Positions 28,007-37,114 of a stretch of 64,000 bases of DNA are shown piece after piece. Source of the stretch: Sulfitobacter mediterraneus. Its GTDB lineage: Bacteria; Pseudomonadota; Alphaproteobacteria; Rhodobacterales; Rhodobacteraceae. Positions within the stretch are counted from its first letter, which is position 1, and every line of letters begins with the position of its first letter. The stretch lies in the NCBI RefSeq assembly GCF_016801775.1, contig NZ_CP069004.1, positions 496,001-560,000 on the forward strand, given 5' to 3'. A program made the translations under genes and the position numbers. The notes beneath the pieces were generated by a model. It did no database searches, was not told where the DNA came from, and saw nothing but the letters and a program-made list of their open reading frames with translations.

Positions 28007-28753
28007 TCAGGTCAGCATCATCCCATCGGTATCGTCCCCGGTTTCGGCCATCAAACCAGCCAGATCGGGGATGGTGATGGTGCGGGTGCCGCCCAACTCG
28101 ATAATGCCGTCCTTGCGCAGGGCGGTCATCTGGCGGCTGACGGTTTCGATGGTCAGGCCCAGATAATTAGCCATTGCCTCACGCGACATCGGCATTTCAA
28201 ACGACAGGCCATCTTGAAGTTTCTGCATATGCAACGACGCGGTGCGCCGGCCAATCAAGGACAGCAGACAGGTGATCTTTTCCCGCGCGGTCTTGCGGCC
28301 CAAAAGCATCATCCACTCGCGGGCAACTTCCAATTCATCCAGCGTCATCGCCAGCAGGCGCTGTCCGATATGCGGCGTATCTTTGATCATGTTTTCAAAA
28401 GGTTTGCGCCGGAAACAGCACAGGGTCACCTTTTGGATCGCGACCACGTCATAGGCCACGGCATCCCGTCCCGGACGGCCAATGAAATCGGAGGGCAACA
28501 GCAAACCAACCATTTGGATACGCCCATCCGGCAGGGTACGAGAAAGCGTTGCCGCACCTGACACAACGGATGCGACGAAATGCATCTCGTCGCCCTCAAA
28601 CATGATCGACTGGCCCGCATCAAAGGTCCGGTAATACTTGATATCTTCAAGCCGGCTTAACTCATGCGGCTCGCAGGTCGCGCAAACAGCACGATTGCGA
28701 ATGTTGCAATCTGAACAGGCCATGAAATCCGAGCTGGATTGCGCCAGAGTCAT
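28007..28753 (-). CDS. fnrL: Oxygen-sensing Crp/Fnr regulator FnrL
   Basis: 248 residues. N-terminal cysteines C13, C16, C24 and C27, with C112/C113 in VTLCCFRR, can supply the 4Fe-4S cluster ligands. A cyclic-nucleotide-like beta roll follows, then the Crp helix-turn-helix with recognition residues E203, S206 and R207 in TIETVSRQ, the Fnr signature that reads TTGAT half-sites. Four TTGAT-N4-RTCAA boxes and one weaker site lie in this window and are its likely targets. A ribosome site (AAGGAGG on the plus-strand side, read as start context) is not obvious; the start follows a short AT-rich region. Confidence 0.95.
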   Translation of the reverse strand: MTLAQSSSDFMACSDCNIRNRAVCATCEPHELSRLEDIKYYRTFDAGQSIMFEGDEMHFVASVVSGAATLSRTLPDGRIQMVGLLLPSDFIGRPGRDAVAYDVVAIQKVTLCCFRRKPFENMIKDTPHIGQRLLAMTLDELEVAREWMMLLGRKTAREKITCLLSLIGRRTASLHMQKLQDGLSFEMPMSREAMANYLGLTIETVSRQMTALRKDGIIELGGTRTITIPDLAGLMAETGDDTDGMMLT

Positions 28754-28872
28754 AAGGAGGTCTTTCGTTCGCTAAAAGTCTAATAGTTCTAACATCAAGA
28801 CAGCCACAAGCAAAGCCTCATCGGTGCGTCATTCTCGCCCTCATCACAAAGGGAGTTGGCACCACAGGGCGA
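28754..28872. other. Short interval between fnrL and the MscS gene
   Basis: About 120 bases forming the fnrL upstream region. No Fnr-like palindrome is visible here, so I see no sign of autoregulation through a canonical box. Confidence 0.4.
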
Positions 28873-31140
28873 TCACGGCTCATCCGGGATCGGCGCCTTG
28901 GGGCCAAGTTGGGTTTCCGTGGCCTGCTGGGCGGCGGCTGCGACCGCCGTGCGTTCCTCTTCGGTCATGTTGTCAGATCCGGCCACTTCGACCTTGACGT
29001 TTCGCTCGGCCATGCGGATGCCGTTGGCTTCAAAGGCATCGCGCACCATCTGGTAGGCATCGCGCCGCACCAGCCATTGCTCGCCAGGGCGGGTCATGAA
29101 CTTGACGCCCACCACCATGTTAAACTCTTCCATCCGCCGCACACCTTGGGACTTGAGCGTTTCGATAATGCTGTGACCGTAGAATTCGTTCTCGAGCATC
29201 TCCGCGCCAATCTTTTTGATCAGCTTCTTGACCAGCTTCAGGTCGGTCTCGAAGGGCACGCGGAATTCCAGCTTCATGATCACCCAATCACGCGAATGGT
29301 TGGTCAGATGACGCAATTCGCCAAAGGGCAGGGTATGAACTGCGCCTCTGTGATGGCGGATCTGCAGGGACCGGATCGAGATTTTCTCCACCGTGCCGCG
29401 GAGCTGGTCAATTTCGACATATTCGCCAACCCGGAACGCATCATCGACAAGGAAAAAGATCCCCGAGACCACATCCTTGACCAGTGACTGCGCACCAAAT
29501 CCGATGGCGATGCCCAACACGCCCGCACCGGCGAGGATCGGCGCGATGTTAACGCCCAGCGAGGACAGCACAGACATCGCCACCATCACCAGCAACGTGA
29601 CCATCAATGTGACCCGCAGCAACGGCAGCAAGGTGGCCATCCGCGCCTCTGGCCCCGGCGCTGTACCCGGTTCGGGCGGGCGGTAGGCGGCCAATCTGCG
29701 GTCAATGGCCGAACTGGCCCAGACCCAGACCAGGTCCGCCAGCAAAAGCGCCACCGCGCTGTCGATCAGCACCCGCAGGGCGCGGCCCGAGAATGTCGGC
29801 GTTGCCGCGCGTTCAAAGACCCGCAAGTCCCAGACCAACGCCAGAATGATCCCGACCGCAAACAGCGCCACAAAACGCACCAACCGCTGCGCCAGCGGGC
29901 GATAGCTTTCGTAAGGATGATCGGGCAGGGGCGCGTCTGTCTCTTCGGCCGGTTCTTCCTGGGCGGCTTCAGCCAGATCGCCTGCGTCTTGCGGCGCGGC
30001 ATCAGGGTCGGGCGCTTCAATGCGGATCACCTCAGCTTTGGCGCGGTCAAAACTGTCATCCACCCAAAGCCGCAGCAAACGCAGACCGGGCACCAAGAGA
30101 CCAAGCAGTGCAAAGCTCCACATCAAGGGGGGCAGATCAAGCAAAAGCGCGGCGTAGACCAGAACCGCCAGCACGCACAGATAGACCCGCCAAAGCCGCT
30201 GTGTGCGGCTGCGGGGCAGGGCGAGGATTGCCCCGATCTTGTGAAAACCATAGATCACTGCGGCCAGGGTCAGAACCAGCGCCAAAGTAGCCAGCGCAAG
30301 GCTCACGCCCAGGGCTTGCGGCGTCTGTCCGCCGCTGCCGGTGATGCGCCCAAAGACATCTGCCATAGACGCGGCGAGCACGAAGAACCCGGCCAGACAA
30401 AGGAGCAGTTTGGACAGGAATTTGGCCACCGGATTGGACAGCGGCAGCAACCGCAACTCCTCGACCGAGGGGGCCAGAAACAACACCAGCACCGCCCGGA
30501 TTGCCCGCACGCCAAACACCACAACCAAGAGGTTAAGCACCAAGGTTTCCAATGTCGGCGGCCATGAAAAGGCGGCAAAGGTGCCAATGCTGCCAACCGC
30601 AAAGATCGCCAAACCGGTCAAGGTGATCAACGACCGCAAGGTTGCCGCCGTCACCCGTTCGCGCACGGTGCTGACGTGTTGCAGCTCAATGCGCAGTTTC
30701 ACCGGGTTGGTGTATTGCCGGTAAAGCCATTCCAGCCCCGCGCCCACGAACAGAAAAATCATCACAAAGGTCAGGCCGCGCACCTGTTGTGCGGGGGTGA
30801 CCTTGGTTTGCCAGCGCTCAAGAATATAGGCCGGGGCAGATGGGAAAGCGCGCCATGCCTGCCCCAGATCGCCAATCCGCGCCCGTATGCCGGTCAGAAC
30901 AGCCTCGGCCTCTTCGCGAAAGGTTGCGCCGTTGTCCTCGGCGATCACTTCGGCGGTGTCCGCCTGAGCGGTCAGCCATCCTTGAATACGCGGATCGGCC
31001 AGCAGTCGGGTGAATTCGTGCAGATCATTGGCGGAAGGGGCATCAACGGGCGCAGCACTGGTGTCTTGCGCGTTGGCGGGGACGCCCGCCAAGGACAGGC
31101 CCAAACACAGCGAAAGGGCGCGGATCAGGCGGATCATCAT
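28873..31140 (-). CDS. Large MscS-family mechanosensitive channel
   Basis: 755 residues. Signal peptide (MMIRLIRALSLCLGLSLAGVPANAQ cut after about residue 24), a periplasmic segment, about ten membrane helices, and a C-terminal MscS module at about residues 480-700 with the pore-helix pattern AGAGVLGIAIGFGAQSLVKDVVSGIFFLVDD and beta-domain GEYVEIDQLRGTVEKISIRSLQIRHHRG. An acidic cytoplasmic loop (AAQEEPAEETDAPLPDHPYESY) lies near 405. It is larger than E. coli MscS and like YbdG/MscK-type relatives. The start overlaps the stop of the upstream 2Fe-2S membrane protein by four bases, so the two are made together. Confidence 0.9.
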   Translation of the reverse strand: MMIRLIRALSLCLGLSLAGVPANAQDTSAAPVDAPSANDLHEFTRLLADPRIQGWLTAQADTAEVIAEDNGATFREEAEAVLTGIRARIGDLGQAWRAFPSAPAYILERWQTKVTPAQQVRGLTFVMIFLFVGAGLEWLYRQYTNPVKLRIELQHVSTVRERVTAATLRSLITLTGLAIFAVGSIGTFAAFSWPPTLETLVLNLLVVVFGVRAIRAVLVLFLAPSVEELRLLPLSNPVAKFLSKLLLCLAGFFVLAASMADVFGRITGSGGQTPQALGVSLALATLALVLTLAAVIYGFHKIGAILALPRSRTQRLWRVYLCVLAVLVYAALLLDLPPLMWSFALLGLLVPGLRLLRLWVDDSFDRAKAEVIRIEAPDPDAAPQDAGDLAEAAQEEPAEETDAPLPDHPYESYRPLAQRLVRFVALFAVGIILALVWDLRVFERAATPTFSGRALRVLIDSAVALLLADLVWVWASSAIDRRLAAYRPPEPGTAPGPEARMATLLPLLRVTLMVTLLVMVAMSVLSSLGVNIAPILAGAGVLGIAIGFGAQSLVKDVVSGIFFLVDDAFRVGEYVEIDQLRGTVEKISIRSLQIRHHRGAVHTLPFGELRHLTNHSRDWVIMKLEFRVPFETDLKLVKKLIKKIGAEMLENEFYGHSIIETLKSQGVRRMEEFNMVVGVKFMTRPGEQWLVRRDAYQMVRDAFEANGIRMAERNVKVEVAGSDNMTEEERTAVAAAAQQATETQLGPKAPIPDEP

Positions 31141-32276
31141 GCAGGCACCTCATCGGTATGCCGCGCCGGTTCTGCCACGCGGGGGCTGTCAAAACTGAAA
31201 TCCGGCGGAAACACCCGTGCGACGGTCAATTCGGTGCCATGCTCAAGTGGCAGTTGGCAGGCCAGCCGCACGTCATCGCCCTTGTTGATACGGTCCAGCG
31301 TCATCTGCTCCAGCGGGGTGGGCGGTGGCGGCGGATTGCCTGCCACATCGAGAATGCGCACCGCGCAGGTGCCGCAGCGCCCGCGCCCGGAACACAGGTT
31401 GGCATGGGGCTGATCGGCGCGGCGAAACCCGTCCAGAAGGCTTTGACCCGTCAAGGGGGCAATCCGCCCGATATCTTCGGTGGTCACTGTCACCCGCACA
31501 TTCTGCGCCAGCCAGTTGCGCAAACCGCGCCCCGCCAGCACCAGCGCAGCCAGCCCAGCAGACACCCAGATCACCCAGTTTGTGACAGTCTTGATCAGGC
31601 CGAAGGGGATCGGTGCCACGAAAGCCGGATCGCGGATCAATTCCGGCCCCGCGCCCTCGGCCAGCACGATCCGCCCGGCCTGCGCAAACCCGATCAACGC
31701 CAGAACCGGCACTGCCACGGCCATTGGGTAAAGCCAGGGCAAATACCCCGCTGCCGCCCGCTTGGCGCGCAGCCACATGAACAGGCCCGCACAGCCATGT
31801 ACCCAAACGACCGACAACAGAACCACCTGCGTCAATCCGATGCCCGGATTGCTGAGCCAGAAAATCCGGTTGATCAGGACATAATCCACCAAAACGCCCG
31901 ATTGCTGCAACATCGACACGCCAATCGCATGGGTGGCGAGTAAGGGCAGAACCGTAAGCCCCGACAAGGCTTGCACCAGATCCTGGGCAGTGCCGGAGAT
32001 ACTTGGCCTTTGGTAAATCGACCACAGCCCGACGAAATAATGCAATAGCAGCATCGTCAGCGTGACATAGGAGGCCGCACCATTGGTCCAGACACCCGAA
32101 AGATAGGGGCGCGCAGCATCCATCGCATCCACCGACAGAATGCCAAGGCACAGGTTCAGCAAATGACAGGTCACATAGGCCAGCAGGTAAAGGCCGCTGA
32201 ACATGCGCAAGTTGCGCAGGGTGGTGCGCTGCGCCGGGCGAGAGGGGGCGTTGCTCAATGGAGTGTCCTTGATCAA
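31137..32276 (-). CDS. Polytopic membrane protein with C-terminal 2Fe-2S ferredoxin domain
   Basis: 379 residues. Residues about 20-245 form five or six membrane helices with histidines H38, H79, H116 and H160 placed in or near helices, resembling cytochrome b-type (succinate dehydrogenase anchor-like) haem binding. Residues about 258-352 are a plant-type 2Fe-2S ferredoxin with C295, C301, C304 and C340 (LCSGRGRCGTC, then LAC). The same two-part layout is found at the N-terminus of some class III adenylate cyclases of alphaproteobacteria; here no cyclase domain follows and the next coding unit is MscS, overlapping by four bases. Function unknown; an electron-carrying or redox-sensing membrane protein is the best reading. 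Confidence 0.75.
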   Translation of the reverse strand: MIKDTPLSNAPSRPAQRTTLRNLRMFSGLYLLAYVTCHLLNLCLGILSVDAMDAARPYLSGVWTNGAASYVTLTMLLLHYFVGLWSIYQRPSISGTAQDLVQALSGLTVLPLLATHAIGVSMLQQSGVLVDYVLINRIFWLSNPGIGLTQVVLLSVVWVHGCAGLFMWLRAKRAAAGYLPWLYPMAVAVPVLALIGFAQAGRIVLAEGAGPELIRDPAFVAPIPFGLIKTVTNWVIWVSAGLAALVLAGRGLRNWLAQNVRVTVTTEDIGRIAPLTGQSLLDGFRRADQPHANLCSGRGRCGTCAVRILDVAGNPPPPPTPLEQMTLDRINKGDDVRLACQLPLEHGTELTVARVFPPDFSFDSPRVAEPARHTDEVPA

Positions 32277-32396
32277 AAAACTGCGTCAATATCTCACAGT
32301 CTATGATCTGGGACGGGCAGGGCGCAAGCGCGGTGCTATTTGCCGCTGCCCCCCGCGCCGGGGGATAAATCATGTTGCATTGTCAGGTCAGTTGCT

Positions 32397-32424
32397 TTTT
32401 TATTGGCTCATCAATCAATAAAAA
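32397..32424. promoter_or_regulatory. Inverted repeat upstream of choX, candidate BetI-type operator
   Basis: Perfect 9-base arms TTTTTATTG and CAATAAAAA separated by 10 bases, ending about 22 bases before the choX ATG. The centre (ATTGGCTCATCAAT) resembles the BetI half-site spacing ATTGG-N4-TCAAT known from choline/betaine genes. No betI gene lies in the window. Confidence 0.5.
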
Positions 32425-32446
32425 TCATCTGGGAGTCACCTGAACC

Positions 32447-33370
32447 ATGAAAACCTTGCTTGCGACAACCGCATTGGCGCTGACCATCGGCACATCTGTA
32501 GCCGCCGCCTCTTGTGACAAAGTCACCTTCTCCGATGTTGGCTGGACCGACATCACGGCCACCACCGCCGCCGCCAGCGTCGTCCTGGATGCACTGGGTT
32601 ATGACACCGAAACCAAGATCCTGTCGGTGCCTGTGACCTATACCTCCATGGCAGCGGGCGACATCGACGTCTTCCTTGGCAACTGGATGCCCACAATGGA
32701 AGCGGACATTGCCCCTTACCGCGAGGCTGGCACAGTCGACACTGTCCGCGCCAACCTTCAGGGGGCTAAATACACATTGGCCGTGAACAAGGCTGCCGCC
32801 GACATGGGCATCACCTCCTTTGACGCCATCGCCGCCAAAGGCGAAGCGCTGGATGGCAAGATCTATGGTATCGAGGCAGGAAATGACGGCAACCGTTTGA
32901 TCCAGTCGATGATCGACGACAACGCCTTTGGTCTCAAAGACTTTGAAGTTGTGGAATCTTCCGAACAGGGGATGCTGGCACAGGTGGCCCGCGCCAACCG
33001 CAAGGGCGATCCGGTTGTCTTTCTCGGCTGGGAACCACACCCGATGAACGCCAACTTTGAGCTGACCTACCTTGAGGGCGGCGATGATTTCTTTGGTCCC
33101 GATCTGGGCGGCGCGACCGTTTATACAAACACCCGCGCCGGCTATGCCGCGGAATGCCCAAACGTTGGCAAACTGCTGGGCAACATGGAATTCACGCTGG
33201 CCATGGAAAACGAAATCATGGGTGCCATTCTGGATGATGGCAAAGATCCAGAAGAGGCCGCCACAGATTGGCTCAAGGCCAATGCATCGGTGCTCGACGG
33301 CTGGCTGGCAGGGGTCACCACCAAGGACGGCGGCGACGCGATGATGGCCGCCAAAGACGCGCTGAAGTAA
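32447..33370 (+). CDS. choX: Choline ABC transporter periplasmic binding protein
   Basis: 307 residues of the OpuAC/ProX family: signal peptide (MKTLLATTALALTIGTSVAAA), then SCDKVTFSDVGWTDITATTAAASVVLDALGY and the aromatic ligand-box segments VFLGNWMPTME and VVFLGWEPHPMN. This matches ChoX, the high-affinity choline binder of rhizobia and roseobacters. It is followed by an intrinsic terminator, then the permease and ATPase genes. Betaine or another quaternary amine cannot be excluded from sequence alone. Confidence 0.9.
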   Translation: MKTLLATTALALTIGTSVAAASCDKVTFSDVGWTDITATTAAASVVLDALGYDTETKILSVPVTYTSMAAGDIDVFLGNWMPTMEADIAPYREAGTVDTVRANLQGAKYTLAVNKAAADMGITSFDAIAAKGEALDGKIYGIEAGNDGNRLIQSMIDDNAFGLKDFEVVESSEQGMLAQVARANRKGDPVVFLGWEPHPMNANFELTYLEGGDDFFGPDLGGATVYTNTRAGYAAECPNVGKLLGNMEFTLAMENEIMGAILDDGKDPEEAATDWLKANASVLDGWLAGVTTKDGGDAMMAAKDALK

Positions 33371-33386
33371 GATCAGCCCACAATCG

Positions 33387-33423
33387 AAAGATGCCCGTTC
33401 TTAACCATAGGACGGGCATCTTT
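33387..33423 (+). terminator. Intercistronic terminator between choX and choW
   Basis: A 12-base stem (AAAGATGCCCGT / ACGGGCATCTTT) with a 13-base loop, followed by a T run. It sits inside the choXWV operon. Partial read-through would give more binding protein than permease and ATPase, a common stoichiometry device. Confidence 0.85.
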
Positions 33424-33455
33424 TTTGAATGCACAACAGTTTGGCGGGGGACGCA

Positions 33456-34289
33456 ATGGACTGGCTGACAGAAAACAAAGTGCCAATCGACGACGTCGCA
33501 GAGGCGATGTTCGAGTGGCTGCAGATCAATGGCGCGTGGTTCTTTGACGGGCTGGCCTTGCTGATGGAACAATTGATCGACGCGATCCTTTGGGTGCTGC
33601 AAACCCCGCATCCGCTGATCATCATTGCGCTGTTTGCCGCGCTCACATGGGTGATCCAACGCAATTGGAAAACCGTGGTCTTTGTTGTGCTGGGCTTTCT
33701 GTTCATTCTCAATCAGGACTACTGGGAGGAAACCACCGAAAGCCTGACGCTGGTGCTTTCGGCCTGTGTGGTCTGTATGGGTGTGGGCGTGCCCATCGGC
33801 ATCGCGGCGGCGCACCGGCCCAAGCTGTACCGTTTCATGCGTCCGGTGCTGGACCTGATGCAAACCCTGCCGACCTTTGTCTACCTGATCCCGGCCATCG
33901 TGTTCTTTGGCATCGGCATGGTGCCGGGTCTGATCGCCACGGTGATCTTTGTTTTGCCCGCCCCGATCCGCCTGACGCAATTGGGCATTTCCTCTACGCC
34001 CAAGGCGCTGCTTGAGGCCGCTGAAGCCTTTGGCGCCAAGCCAAGCCAGACCCTGTGGAAAATCGAGCTGCCCTATGCGCTGCCGCAGATCATGACCGGG
34101 CTGAACCAGACGATCATGCTGTCGCTGTCAATGGTGGTGATTGCCGCGCTGGTGGGTGCGGACGGGCTCGGCGTGCCGGTTGTGCGCGCGCTCAATCAAG
34201 TGAACACCGGCCTTGGCTTTGAAAGCGGGCTGATCATTGTCGTGGTCGCAATCATGCTGGATCGAATGTTGCGGGTGGGCGGAAAATGA
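33456..34289 (+). CDS. choW: Choline ABC transporter permease
   Basis: 277 residues, BPD_transp_1 type, about six membrane helices. The conserved EAA-type loop reads EAAEAFGAKPSQTLWKIELPYALPQIMTGL. The ATG chosen follows GGGGGA; an in-frame ATG 27 bases earlier is closer to the terminator and lacks a ribosome site. Overlaps choV by four bases (ATGA). Confidence 0.92.
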   Translation: MDWLTENKVPIDDVAEAMFEWLQINGAWFFDGLALLMEQLIDAILWVLQTPHPLIIIALFAALTWVIQRNWKTVVFVVLGFLFILNQDYWEETTESLTLVLSACVVCMGVGVPIGIAAAHRPKLYRFMRPVLDLMQTLPTFVYLIPAIVFFGIGMVPGLIATVIFVLPAPIRLTQLGISSTPKALLEAAEAFGAKPSQTLWKIELPYALPQIMTGLNQTIMLSLSMVVIAALVGADGLGVPVVRALNQVNTGLGFESGLIIVVVAIMLDRMLRVGGK

Positions 34290-35302
34290 CCAAAGCTGTT
34301 GAATTCAATAACGTTTCCATCGTCTTTGGCGAAAAGCCGGGCAAAGCCCTGCCGCTGATGGACGCCGGCCAAAGCCGTGCAGAGATCGAAGCCGCCACGG
34401 GGCAGGTGCTGGGCGTGCACAATTGTTCCTTCGAGGTCGAAGAGGGCGAGATCCTCGTGTTGATGGGGCTTTCGGGGTCGGGAAAATCGACGCTGCTGCG
34501 GGCGGTCAACGGGCTGAACCCCGTGGTGCGCGGCAATGTCACCGTGAACGATGGGGCGTGGTCCTGCGATGTGCAGGGCTGCTCCCCCGCGGATTTGCGC
34601 CGGGTGCGCCGCGAATGCGTATCCATGGTGTTTCAGCAGTTTGGCCTGCTGCCCTGGCGCAGCGTGCGCGACAACGTGGCACTGGCGCTGGAATTGTCGG
34701 ATGTGCCCAAGAAAGAACGCCTTGAGCGTGCAGACAAACAACTGGCCCTTGTGGGCCTGTCCGATTGGGCGGACCGCAAAGTGGGCGAATTGTCGGGCGG
34801 TATGCAACAACGCGTGGGCCTCGCCCGCGCTTTTGTCACCGAAGCGCCGATCCTGTTGATGGATGAGCCGTTCTCGGCCCTTGATCCACTGATCCGCACC
34901 CGGCTTCAGGACGAATTGCTGGACCTGCAACGCGATCTGAAACGGACGATCATTTTTGTCAGCCACGATCTGGACGAGGCCTTCAAGCTGGGCGGCCGCA
35001 TCGCGATCATGGAAGGGGGGCGCATCGTGCAACTGGGCACCCCGCGCGAGATTTTCTCAAACCCCGCGTCAGAATATGTGGCGGATTTTGTGGCGAATAT
35101 GAACCCGCTTGGCGTTCTGACGGCAAGGGATGTGATGGGGGCGCAGACCGGTTCCGCATCCGCCGAAGTTCCGGCCGAAACGCCCGTGGCCGACCTGATT
35201 GATAAACTCAGCGGCGCACAGACCGCTCTGAACGTCACGGACACCATAGGCACCGTCGGCACCGTTACCGCGCAAAGCATTGTTGAGCGCCTCAAAGGTT
35301 GA
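34286..35302 (+). CDS. choV: Choline ABC transporter ATPase
   Basis: 338 residues. Walker A GLSGSGKSTLLRAVNG, Q-loop FQQFGLLPW, ABC signature LSGGMQQRV, Walker B ILLMDEPFSALDP and switch His in FVSHDLDEA. The C-terminal 90 residues are a shortened regulatory tail rather than two full CBS domains. It powers uptake through ChoX/ChoW. Last gene of the operon. Confidence 0.93.
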   Translation: MTKAVEFNNVSIVFGEKPGKALPLMDAGQSRAEIEAATGQVLGVHNCSFEVEEGEILVLMGLSGSGKSTLLRAVNGLNPVVRGNVTVNDGAWSCDVQGCSPADLRRVRRECVSMVFQQFGLLPWRSVRDNVALALELSDVPKKERLERADKQLALVGLSDWADRKVGELSGGMQQRVGLARAFVTEAPILLMDEPFSALDPLIRTRLQDELLDLQRDLKRTIIFVSHDLDEAFKLGGRIAIMEGGRIVQLGTPREIFSNPASEYVADFVANMNPLGVLTARDVMGAQTGSASAEVPAETPVADLIDKLSGAQTALNVTDTIGTVGTVTAQSIVERLKG

Positions 35303-35356
35303 TCACCTGCCCATCTTGAACCATTTGCCTTGGCCAGAGGGGCCGAGGCAGACCAG

Positions 35357-35381
35357 GCTGGCCTTAGAACAGCAGGCCAGC
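35357..35381 (+). terminator. Hairpin after choV
   Basis: Perfect 8-base stem GCTGGCCT / AGGCCAGC with a 9-base loop, 55 bases past the choV stop. No U-tract follows, so termination here would be weak. The interval to the convergent permease gene (35303-35531) holds nothing else I can support. Confidence 0.4.
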
Positions 35382-35531
35382 GTTCGCGATGTGTTCAGAA
35401 CAATGAGAAACGGCGCAACCCGGTGTCTCCAAATCCGCATGGGTTCAATCCTCGCCTTGAGCCTTTGAGTGCCGCGCGGCCCAGATTCCCCGAGCAAAAG
35501 TAGCGCACAGCGGCCGGACCTGTTGCATCTT

Positions 35532-36776
35532 TCAGATCTCGCTTCCGACGAGGGACGCACCGATCAATAGTCCCAGGCAAAGTATCGCACCGACAATGGG
35601 CAATAGGATAGGCACCTTGAACGTACCTGCCGGTGCAGGGGCATGCCGGAGCTTCATCCACACCAGTGCCAGGTTGATCAAAACAAAAATCGCCAAGAGC
35701 ACTTCGGACGATGTTTCCACCAGTTTATCCAGAGGGATCATTGTTGCCATAACCAACACCGCTGTTGCGACCAGTATTGTTGCTCTGAGAGGGGTTTGCG
35801 TGCGCGGGGATACAACGCCGATCCAAGCTGGAAGCCGACCCTCCTGTGCCATGCCGTATGCCACTCGCGCGGCCATGATAAGGATGATCACAACACCGTT
35901 CATGGTCGCGACAATTGCGATCAGGGTAATGGCAAGCGGGGGCAGTCCGGTCAGGCTTTCAAAGAGCAAGCTGATAGGTGCAGATGTGCCCGCGAAACCC
36001 TCGGCAGAAACAGTCTGCGTTGCGACAAACGATACCAAAATATAGAGCACAGTTACCACGAATAGCGTGATACCAATGGCCCATGGCATGATCTTGGATG
36101 GGTTCCTGGCTTCCTCGACAAGATTGACGACGTCGTCAAAACCAATGAATGCAAAGAATGCGATCATGCTCGCGGCCAACACGCCAGAAAGGGCCGCACC
36201 ATCCGATGCCGGGGGCATAAGTGAAGATGGCAACGCGCTTATGCTGCCCGGATCGCCAACAAGCCCAAAGACGATAATGACCACGAGGCCTATAACCTCC
36301 ACCAATGTCATCGCACCCGCTATGGCCACGGATTCCCGTATGCCCCATGCTGCGATCGTGGCCATCGAAAGGACGATGGAGACCACCAGCACTTCTTCTG
36401 GCAGATGTATCAACTCTCCGACATAGCCTGCTGCCCCCACCGCGATCGCCGAAGCTGCGACCATCGCTTCGACCAGAACAGCAAGGCCGACCAGTATCGT
36501 CAGCCAGGGAAGACCAAATGACCGTTCGACATAGACCGCTTCGCCCGCGGCCTGTGGAACCCGCCCGGACAATTCGGCAAAGGAGGCCGCCGTAAATCCC
36601 ATTACGATGGCGGAAAGCAAAAATGCGGCAGGTGCATATGAGCCCGCACGCACAATCGTTTCACCAACCAAAACGTAGATGCCAGCACCAATTGTGACGC
36701 CAAGGCCATACAGAACAAGTCCGGGCAGGCCTATGGATCGCTTGAGATGTACCGCTTTTCGAGATGTCTTATCCAT
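35532..36776 (-). CDS. APC-superfamily amino acid permease
   Basis: 414 residues from the ATG at 36776, which follows GGGGGTGCGACG. Twelve hydrophobic helices; N-terminal family pattern SIGLPGLVLYGLGVTIGAGIYVLVGETIVRAG and a later FAFIGFDDVVNLVEEARNPSKIMPWAIGIT. It belongs to the amino acid-polyamine-organocation transporters, near the cationic amino acid branch; the substrate is not known. An Fnr box lies about 75 bases upstream of the start. Base composition looks lower in GC than the flanking cho and kyn regions. Confidence 0.88.
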   Translation of the reverse strand: MDKTSRKAVHLKRSIGLPGLVLYGLGVTIGAGIYVLVGETIVRAGSYAPAAFLLSAIVMGFTAASFAELSGRVPQAAGEAVYVERSFGLPWLTILVGLAVLVEAMVAASAIAVGAAGYVGELIHLPEEVLVVSIVLSMATIAAWGIRESVAIAGAMTLVEVIGLVVIIVFGLVGDPGSISALPSSLMPPASDGAALSGVLAASMIAFFAFIGFDDVVNLVEEARNPSKIMPWAIGITLFVVTVLYILVSFVATQTVSAEGFAGTSAPISLLFESLTGLPPLAITLIAIVATMNGVVIILIMAARVAYGMAQEGRLPAWIGVVSPRTQTPLRATILVATAVLVMATMIPLDKLVETSSEVLLAIFVLINLALVWMKLRHAPAPAGTFKVPILLPIVGAILCLGLLIGASLVGSEI

Positions 36777-36844
36777 CGTCGCACCCCCAAGACCGAGCAT
36801 TGCCCGCAATCGCTTTCATCTTAGGGTTAATCGCATGGCCCACA

Positions 36845-36858
36845 TTGATTTGGGTCAA
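36845..36858. promoter_or_regulatory. Fnr box upstream of the APC permease
   Basis: TTGATTTGGGTCAA fits TTGAT-N4-GTCAA and is centred about 75 bases before the permease ATG. The only gene it can plausibly serve is the permease, as the next gene on the other side (HxlR) ends toward it. Confidence 0.65.
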
Positions 36859-37114
36859 CACATCCGCGCAGCTACGATAGACGCCAGGTGCCCTGATCGG
36901 AAAGTTGAGGCGACTGCGCATACAGCGCCGCAGCGTGCGTGCTTGAATTGCCTGTCAATGGCGGTCGGGCATCATGCGTTCGGACAGTAGATTTGAGATG
37001 ATCGTTCTGGCCCTTTATGCAGGCGGCAGGGAATGGCTGATCGGGGATTACATTGCAGGTTTCTGCGATGCTGCGCATGGCGAAAAGTCCCCAAGCATTA
37101 CGAGGCCTGAAATG
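36859..37114. other. Gene-free interval between the permease promoter and the HxlR gene
   Basis: With the Fnr box region this makes about 340 bases without a gene (36777-37114). Short reading frames in it have no ribosome site or recognisable content. I see no repeat, tRNA remnant or clear terminator for the HxlR gene. Confidence 0.5.

Noticed and set aside
32268..32300. Fnr-like sequence TTGATC...GTCAA before the 2Fe-2S membrane gene
   Set aside because: Half-sites are separated by far more than four bases; does not fit the consensus.
35400..35470. tRNA-like piece (CTCCAAA and GGTTCAATCC in order)
   Set aside because: Anticodon and T stems do not pair; no acceptor stem. Treated as chance, not a tRNA or att remnant.
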